A DNA stretch of 9,934 nucleotides, taken from positions 1 through 9,934 of the forward strand of contig CAAEOE010000054.1 of assembly GCA_900757505.1 (NCBI GenBank). Direction: 5' to 3'. A program made the position numbers and the translations under genes. A model generated the notes under the pieces. That model did not search any database, was not told the origin of the DNA, and saw only the letters and a list, made by a program, of their open reading frames with translations. Shown piece by piece: positions 5,951 through 9,934 of this stretch (within the stretch, counting starts at the first letter, position 1; each line of letters starts with the position of its first letter). Source of the stretch: an uncultured Collinsella sp. Lineage in GTDB: Bacteria; Actinomycetota; Coriobacteriia; Coriobacteriales; Coriobacteriaceae.

Positions 5951-7219
5951 ATGAATACCGAGCTGTTTGATATCAAGATTCGCGCCGTCGAGGGTGGCGT
6001 TACGGCTGCGGCTGGTTTTAAGGCTGCAGGCATCCACGCTGGGTTCCGCAAGAACCCCGAGCGTCTGGATTACGCGCTCGTCGTGCCCGATAAACCCTGT
6101 CCCGGTGCCGGCGTGTTTACCACCAATCGCTTTTGCGCGGCGCCCGTGCAGGTGAGCCGTGCCAACCTGGGCGGTGCCGACAAGGGCTACGGAATCATCG
6201 CCGGCGTTTCGATCAACTCTGGCAATGCTAACGCCGCCACGGGTGAGACCGGCCTTGCATGCGCGCGCGAGACGTGCAGCATCGCATCGCAGGTTATCGG
6301 CTGCGAACCCCAGCAGATCCTGGTTGCCTCCACGGGTGTGATTGGCCAGATTCTGCCGATCGACACGTTTGAGACCGCCATTCCTGCTGCCTACGAGGCG
6401 CTCTCCGCCCACGGTGGCGCCGATGCCGCTCGCGCCATCATGACGACCGACACGCACTCCAAGGAGTACGCCGTGTCCTACGTCAGCGAGGCTGCGGGTC
6501 ATGCGGGTAATGTCTATACGGTAGGCGGCATGTGCAAGGGCTCGGGCATGATCATGCCCAACATGGCCACCATGATCGCAGTTATCACCACCGATGCCCC
6601 CGTCGAGCCTGCGGCACTTCATGCCCTGCTGCTCTCGACCGTCAAGCAGACCTTTAACAAGGTGACGGTCGATTCCGACACCTCGACCAACGACACCTGC
6701 ATCATGCTTGCCTCCGGCGCCGCTGCTGCAGATGCCGAGCCTATCGTCGAGGGCTCCGATGCCTTTGACGAGTTGGCATTTGCCGTGCACGAGGTGTGCG
6801 AGAGCCTGGCGCGCAATATCGCCGCCGATGGCGAGGGCGCATCCAAGCTTGTTACGGTCAACGTTACCGGCGCCGCCAACAACGAGGAAGCCGATATCGC
6901 CGCCCGTGCCGTTGCCAACTCGCCGCTCGTTAAGACCTGCATCGCCGGCCACGACTGCAACTGGGGTCGCGTTGCTATGGCGCTTGGCAAGTGCGGCGTG
7001 AAATTTAATCAGGAAGACGTTTCCATCGACATGATGGGCATGCCCGTCTGTCGCGACGGTCTGACTGTTCCCTTTGACGAGGACGAGGCTCTACGACGTT
7101 TCGAGGCGCCCGAGATCGTGATCTCGGCCGACCTGGGCGCAGGCGATGCGGCAACGACCGTGTGGACCTGCGACCTCACGCACGAGTACATCTCCATTAA
7201 CGGTGACTACCGTTCCTAG
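5951..7219 (+). CDS. argJ: Glutamate N-acetyltransferase / ornithine acetyltransferase ArgJ
   Basis: This 422-residue enzyme transfers the acetyl group from N-acetylornithine to glutamate, giving ornithine and recycling the acetyl donor. Many homologues also make N-acetylglutamate from acetyl-CoA. It is an N-terminal-nucleophile protein that cleaves itself into two chains. The cleavage motif PNMATM is intact, and T207 would become the first residue of the beta chain. The oxyanion-hole pair T128-G129 is in STGVIGQ, and INSGNANAATG and SDTSTNDT are typical. The C-terminus reads EYISINGDYRS, the usual end of the family. The ribosome binding site AAGGAG (5934-5939) is 11 nt from the ATG, longer than ideal, but no better in-frame start exists nearby. 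Whether it is mono- or bifunctional cannot be read from sequence; no argA is in the window. Confidence 0.97.
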   Translation: MNTELFDIKIRAVEGGVTAAAGFKAAGIHAGFRKNPERLDYALVVPDKPCPGAGVFTTNRFCAAPVQVSRANLGGADKGYGIIAGVSINSGNANAATGETGLACARETCSIASQVIGCEPQQILVASTGVIGQILPIDTFETAIPAAYEALSAHGGADAARAIMTTDTHSKEYAVSYVSEAAGHAGNVYTVGGMCKGSGMIMPNMATMIAVITTDAPVEPAALHALLLSTVKQTFNKVTVDSDTSTNDTCIMLASGAAAADAEPIVEGSDAFDELAFAVHEVCESLARNIAADGEGASKLVTVNVTGAANNEEADIAARAVANSPLVKTCIAGHDCNWGRVAMALGKCGVKFNQEDVSIDMMGMPVCRDGLTVPFDEDEALRRFEAPEIVISADLGAGDAATTVWTCDLTHEYISINGDYRS

Positions 7220-7300
7220 ATTCCGGGCACGCTGCGCATCTTGCCGCGATTGCGGACAGCGGAGCACGGCGCGATAACGATACGAAAGACGAGGCAGATT

Positions 7301-8281
7301 ATGAAATTCGCACGCGATTGTCGTTCGAGCGAATCCAACGAAGCAACCGCGCAGCTGCTGTTCGAAGCGCTGCCGTGGATTAAGAACCTGACCGGCAAGA
7401 CGGTTGTTATCAAATATGGCGGAGCCGCCATGGTTGATGAGCAGCTGCGCCGCGACGTGATGAGCGACATCGTTTTGCTCAAGATCATCGGTATGCGCCC
7501 CGTCATCGTGCATGGCGGCGGCAAGGCTATCAACGAGGCGCTGAGCCATTACGATATTCCCGTCGAGTTTAAGAACGGCCAGCGCGTGACCACGCCGGCG
7601 ACTATGGATATCGTGCGCGAGGTGCTGGGCGGCAAGGTTAACCAGGAGCTGGTTGCTGCCATCAACCACCACGGCAACCTGGCCGTGGGCGTGTCGGGCA
7701 GCGATGCCGGCACGCTCATCGCCGAGCCGCTCGACCCCGAGCTCGGTCGCGTGGGCAAAGTGACGCACGTCAACACCGACTATATCGAGCGCTTACTCGA
7801 TAGCGAGTACATCCCCGTCATCGCTACCGTCGCGGCGGGGGAGGACGGCGGTTTCTTCAACATCAACGCCGACACCGCCGCCGGTGCCGTTGCCGCGGCG
7901 CTCCATGCGCATAAGGCGATCTTTTTGACCGATGTCGATGGCCTGTACAAGGACTTTAGCGACAAGGACTCGCTTATCTCCAACCTAACGCTCGACGAGG
8001 TTAACGAAATGCTCTACGGCGGCGAGGTCGATAAGGGCATGATTCCCAAGCTACGTGCGGCTGTCGACGCGCTTACCGCTGGCGTGTTCCGAGCCCACAT
8101 CATCAATGGCACGACGCCGCATTCGCTGCTCCTGGAGCTGCTGACCGATGCCGGCGTCGGCACCGTGATTCATTCCACCGAGACGGCTTACGAGTTCGAT
8201 ACGCATCCGCATCCGCTTTCGACGTTTGCTGCGCGTCTGACCGAGAACCTTGACGAGGTCGAGAAGCTTCAGACGGTCTAG
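7301..8281 (+). CDS. argB: Acetylglutamate kinase ArgB, probably arginine-inhibited
   Basis: This 326-residue cytosolic kinase phosphorylates N-acetylglutamate with ATP. It has the amino-acid-kinase motifs KYGGAAM (from K38), VHGGGKA (H71-K75), the substrate-binding GQRVTTPATM stretch, and GGEVDKGMIPKL near the nucleotide site. Before the first strand is a helix-forming segment, ATAQLLFEALPWIKNLTGK. This matches the N-terminal helix that interlaces dimers into hexamers in arginine-sensitive enzymes such as that of Thermotoga. The C-terminal TPHSLLLELLTDAGVGT also fits that class. Feedback inhibition by arginine is therefore likely, as expected where ArgJ recycles acetyl groups. The tail after VGTVI is about 37 residues, longer than usual. 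ATG 7301 has GAGG (7290-7293) upstream; an in-frame TTG at 7241 would add 20 atypical residues and is rejected. Confidence 0.96.
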   Translation: MKFARDCRSSESNEATAQLLFEALPWIKNLTGKTVVIKYGGAAMVDEQLRRDVMSDIVLLKIIGMRPVIVHGGGKAINEALSHYDIPVEFKNGQRVTTPATMDIVREVLGGKVNQELVAAINHHGNLAVGVSGSDAGTLIAEPLDPELGRVGKVTHVNTDYIERLLDSEYIPVIATVAAGEDGGFFNINADTAAGAVAAALHAHKAIFLTDVDGLYKDFSDKDSLISNLTLDEVNEMLYGGEVDKGMIPKLRAAVDALTAGVFRAHIINGTTPHSLLLELLTDAGVGTVIHSTETAYEFDTHPHPLSTFAARLTENLDEVEKLQTV

Positions 8282-8350
8282 CTGACCCGCAGCCGCCCCA
8301 TTCCTGCACCCATAGCCCCGCGCCGTCTGGCGCCCAACGAAAGGCATCTC

Positions 8351-9634
8351 ATGTCACTTGCAGCTCAGCAATCGCTTGAATCCCATTACGTTATGCATAC
8401 CTTTGGCCGCTCTCCGGTCGAGTTTGTCGAGGGTCACGGCATGAAGCTCACCGGCGACGATGGCCGTGAGTACCTCGACTTTCTTGCCGGCATCGGCGTG
8501 TGCAGCCTAGGTCATGGCGACCCGGCTGTGCTCTCGGCGCTCGAGGCACAGACCAAAAAGCTCATGCATGTCTCCAATTACTTCTACATCGAGCAGCGCG
8601 GACAGGTCGCGGCGCTGCTGTCCAAGCTTGCTAACGACGACGTAGATGGTGCGCGCGTGCTTGCCGATGCCATTGCCGCCGGCGATGAGACCACGGCAGC
8701 TGCTCTTGGTGCCCCGGCTGCGGATGAGCAGGTTTGGGAGACCTTCTTTGCCAACTCTGGCGCCGAGGCCAACGAGGGCTCGATGAAGCTCGCGCGCCTG
8801 TACGCCAAGCGTGCCGGTAATGGCGGCAACACCATCGTGTGCATGCGCGGCGGCTTCCACGGCCGTACGCTCGAGACCATTGCCGCCACCATGCAGGATT
8901 GGCTGCAGGACAGCTTCCGCCCGCTGCCGGGTGGCTTTGTGGCCTGCACGCCCAACGATGTGGACGAGCTGCGTGCGATCTTTAAGCAGCTGGGGAGCGA
9001 GATTTGTGCCGTGATGCTCGAGCCGATCCAGGGTGAGAGTGGCGTGCACCCCATGACCGAGGAGTTTATGGCGGCAGCGCGCGACCTGGCACACGAAGTG
9101 GGCGCCGTGCTTATCGCCGACGAGGTCCAGTGCGGCATCTTCCGCTCCGGCAAGCCGTTTGCGTTCCAGACCTATGGCGTGGAGCCCGACATCATGAGCC
9201 TTGCCAAGGGCATTGCCGACGGCGTGCCCATGGGTGCCGTCGTGGCAAAGAAGGAGATTGCCGACGTGTTTAAGCCGGGCGACCACGGCTCGACCTTTGG
9301 CGGTAGCTGCTTGGCCATCGCGGCGTGTGCCGCGACGCTCTCCGCGCTTGTGCGTGGCGATTATGCCGACCATGCTGCCAAGGTGGGTGCCTATATGGAG
9401 GCAAAGCTCGCCAAGCTGCCGCACGTGACCGAGGTACGTGGCCGCGGCTTGATGCTCGGCTGTGATTTGGATGATGCCGCGGGCGACGCGCATGATGTTG
9501 TTGCCCGCGCGCTGGCCGCCGGTGCCGTGATCAACGCTACAGGTGCGCATACGCTGCGTTTCCTGCCGCCGCTCGTCTGCGAGGAAGCCGACGTGGACAG
9601 TCTGATCGAGATCCTGTCGGATGTCTTGGGCTAA
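8351..9634 (+). CDS. argD: Acetylornithine aminotransferase ArgD
   Basis: This 427-residue PLP enzyme (fold type I, class III) transaminates N-acetylglutamate semialdehyde with glutamate to give N-acetylornithine. The phosphate-binding SGAEAN is at 136-141, the aromatic stacking motif is GGFHGRTLET, the PLP-pyridine aspartate is D257 in ADEVQCG, and the Schiff-base lysine is K286 in LAKGIADGVPMGA, followed by HGSTFGG. All key residues are intact. Between SKLA and WETFFANSGAEAN there are about 32 extra residues (95-126, acidic and alanine-rich) where most ArgD proteins have a few, which explains the slightly larger size. GAAAGG (8339-8344) precedes the ATG. Related enzymes use ornithine, GABA or succinylornithine; the argCJB context makes acetylornithine the clear choice, perhaps with succinyldiaminopimelate as a second substrate. 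Confidence 0.95.
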   Translation: MSLAAQQSLESHYVMHTFGRSPVEFVEGHGMKLTGDDGREYLDFLAGIGVCSLGHGDPAVLSALEAQTKKLMHVSNYFYIEQRGQVAALLSKLANDDVDGARVLADAIAAGDETTAAALGAPAADEQVWETFFANSGAEANEGSMKLARLYAKRAGNGGNTIVCMRGGFHGRTLETIAATMQDWLQDSFRPLPGGFVACTPNDVDELRAIFKQLGSEICAVMLEPIQGESGVHPMTEEFMAAARDLAHEVGAVLIADEVQCGIFRSGKPFAFQTYGVEPDIMSLAKGIADGVPMGAVVAKKEIADVFKPGDHGSTFGGSCLAIAACAATLSALVRGDYADHAAKVGAYMEAKLAKLPHVTEVRGRGLMLGCDLDDAAGDAHDVVARALAAGAVINATGAHTLRFLPPLVCEEADVDSLIEILSDVLG

Positions 9635-9659
9635 CGCGGCGCAATAACTCAATTTGGAC

Positions 9660-9719
9660 CGGGTTCCGGACTGTGGGCGTGTCCTATGCGGCATGATTCA
9701 GCGGTCTGGAGCCCGTTTT
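9660..9719 (+). terminator. Probable rho-independent terminator of argCJBD
   Basis: CGGGTTCCGGAC (9660-9671) pairs with GTCTGGAGCCCG (9704-9715) over 12 positions, two of them G-U. The intervening 32 nt can form minor structure. The stem is followed by TTTT (9716-9719). It begins 26 nt after the argD stop. The large loop and short T-run make it less than ideal, but position and stem quality fit. Confidence 0.55.
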
Positions 9720-9755
9720 GCCTTAGATTTGCTAAGGCAGGGAGACCTGCTGGTC
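9719..9755 (+). other. Overlapping mutually exclusive small hairpins before an A-tract
   Basis: Three hairpins overlap: TGCCTTAG/CTAAGGCA (9719-9726 with 9732-9739, loop ATTTG), GCAGG/CCTGC (9737-9741 with 9746-9750), and GACC/GGTC (9744-9747 with 9752-9755). Neighbouring ones cannot all form at once. AAAAAA follows (9756-9761). There is no T-run after any stem on either strand, so these are not ordinary terminators. Function is unknown; they could be part of a leader for a gene beyond the window or of a dispersed repeat. Confidence 0.4.
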
Positions 9756-9895
9756 AAAAAACATCAAATATGAGTACTGTTACCGATTTGGTAGCAGCAA
9801 TTTTGGACTAATAAGGCCAGATAGCAAGTCAAAATGGTGGCGCGCGTAGACGTGGTGTAAGAGCGTCCTGAGGTCCGTCGCTGCAAGCCCCGATG
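9756..9895. other. AT-rich then GC-rich intergenic stretch without a gene
   Basis: This is the rest of the roughly 260-nt region after argD. It starts with an A-tract, then a markedly AT-rich part up to about 9836, with a weak promoter-like arrangement on the + strand (TTGGTA near 9788-9793, TAATAA near 9809-9814, spacing about 15). After that it returns to GC-rich sequence with no ORF of note. I see no tRNA, CRISPR or insertion-sequence end here. Confidence 0.4.
9778..9794 (+). repeat. 17-nt intergenic motif, copy 2, with TACC-N5-GGTA dyad
   Basis: TGTTACCGATTTGGTAG differs by one base from the copy at 5827-5843. The core TACCGATTTGGTA is an inverted repeat of 4 bp around 5 nt, the size of a small operator half-site pair. 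It sits in the AT-rich part of the spacer, so it may be a regulator site for a gene outside the window. Confidence 0.4.
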
Positions 9896-9934
9896 TTACT
9901 CCTTCTTGAGGCCGCGCCTCTCGACTATCTCGTC
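9896..9934 (-). CDS. Possible C-terminus of a convergent minus-strand gene (partial)
   Basis: Read on the minus strand, the last 39 bases give DEIVERRGLKKE and then a TAA stop (9896-9898). The charged, helix-like end looks like a natural protein C-terminus. Against it, 12 codons are too few to be sure, and two of them (ATA, AGG) are rare in this GC-rich DNA. No product can be named. If real, the region after argD separates two converging genes. Confidence 0.3.
   Translation of the reverse strand, partial: DEIVERRGLKKE

Noticed and set aside
5573..6952. 459-codon open frame on the minus strand
   Set aside because: It lies opposite argC and argJ and arises from their GC-rich codon bias; its translation shows no recognisable family.
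7241..7300. TTG start adding 20 residues to argB
   Set aside because: The added residues are not kinase-like, and ATG 7301 has a ribosome binding site and matches the usual N-terminal helix.
9719..9761. CCTTAG/CTAAGG and GACC/GGTC hairpins as minus-strand terminators
   Set aside because: On the minus strand the T-run comes before the hairpins and A residues follow, the reverse of what termination needs.
1..9934. CRISPR array, tRNA, rRNA, transposase or phage genes
   Set aside because: I looked for regular direct repeats, clover-leaf ends and mobile-element genes and found none.

Overview
The window is GC-rich, densely packed DNA with every confident gene on the + strand. Codon usage, short gene spacing, a fused two-domain ECF ATPase and actinobacterial-looking ARG boxes suggest a gut Coriobacteriia actinomycete, probably Collinsella or a close relative. 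This is inference from general appearance; no rRNA or other marker gene is present.

Region 1 (about 35-4581) is a riboflavin-uptake locus. A plausible promoter (35-62) leads directly into a full FMN riboswitch (71-257). Its closing helix P1 contains the Shine-Dalgarno sequence of the first gene, so control is most likely at translation initiation. Then follow ribU (riboflavin-binding S component), a single gene encoding EcfA1 and EcfA2 fused head to tail, and ecfT. The three are joined by 1-4 nt overlaps and together make a complete dedicated ECF transporter. Close behind, with no visible terminator, come two tandem paralogous split-barrel proteins of the pyridoxamine-5'-phosphate-oxidase-like family, which commonly bind flavins. 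A very long GC-rich hairpin (4524-4581) closes the region.

Region 2 (about 4600-9719) is an arginine/ornithine biosynthesis operon, argC-argJ-argB-argD. Its leader has several TGC-N7/8-GCA palindromes that look like ArgR operators. ArgB phosphorylates N-acetylglutamate, ArgC reduces the acyl phosphate to the semialdehyde, ArgD transaminates it to N-acetylornithine, and ArgJ moves the acetyl group back to glutamate and releases ornithine (the cyclic route). ArgB carries the N-terminal helix typical of arginine-inhibited hexameric enzymes. A long-stem hairpin followed by TTTT (9660-9719) ends the operon.

Region 3 (9720-9934) is intergenic. It holds overlapping small hairpins, an A-tract, an AT-rich stretch with a 17-nt motif also present between argC and argJ, and possibly the last 12 codons of a convergent minus-strand gene.

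I see no CRISPR array, tRNA, rRNA, transposase or phage gene. The core content is well-known biology. The points most worth checking are the riboswitch/SD architecture, the flavin link of the two split-barrel proteins, the arginine operator cluster, and the repeated intergenic motif.
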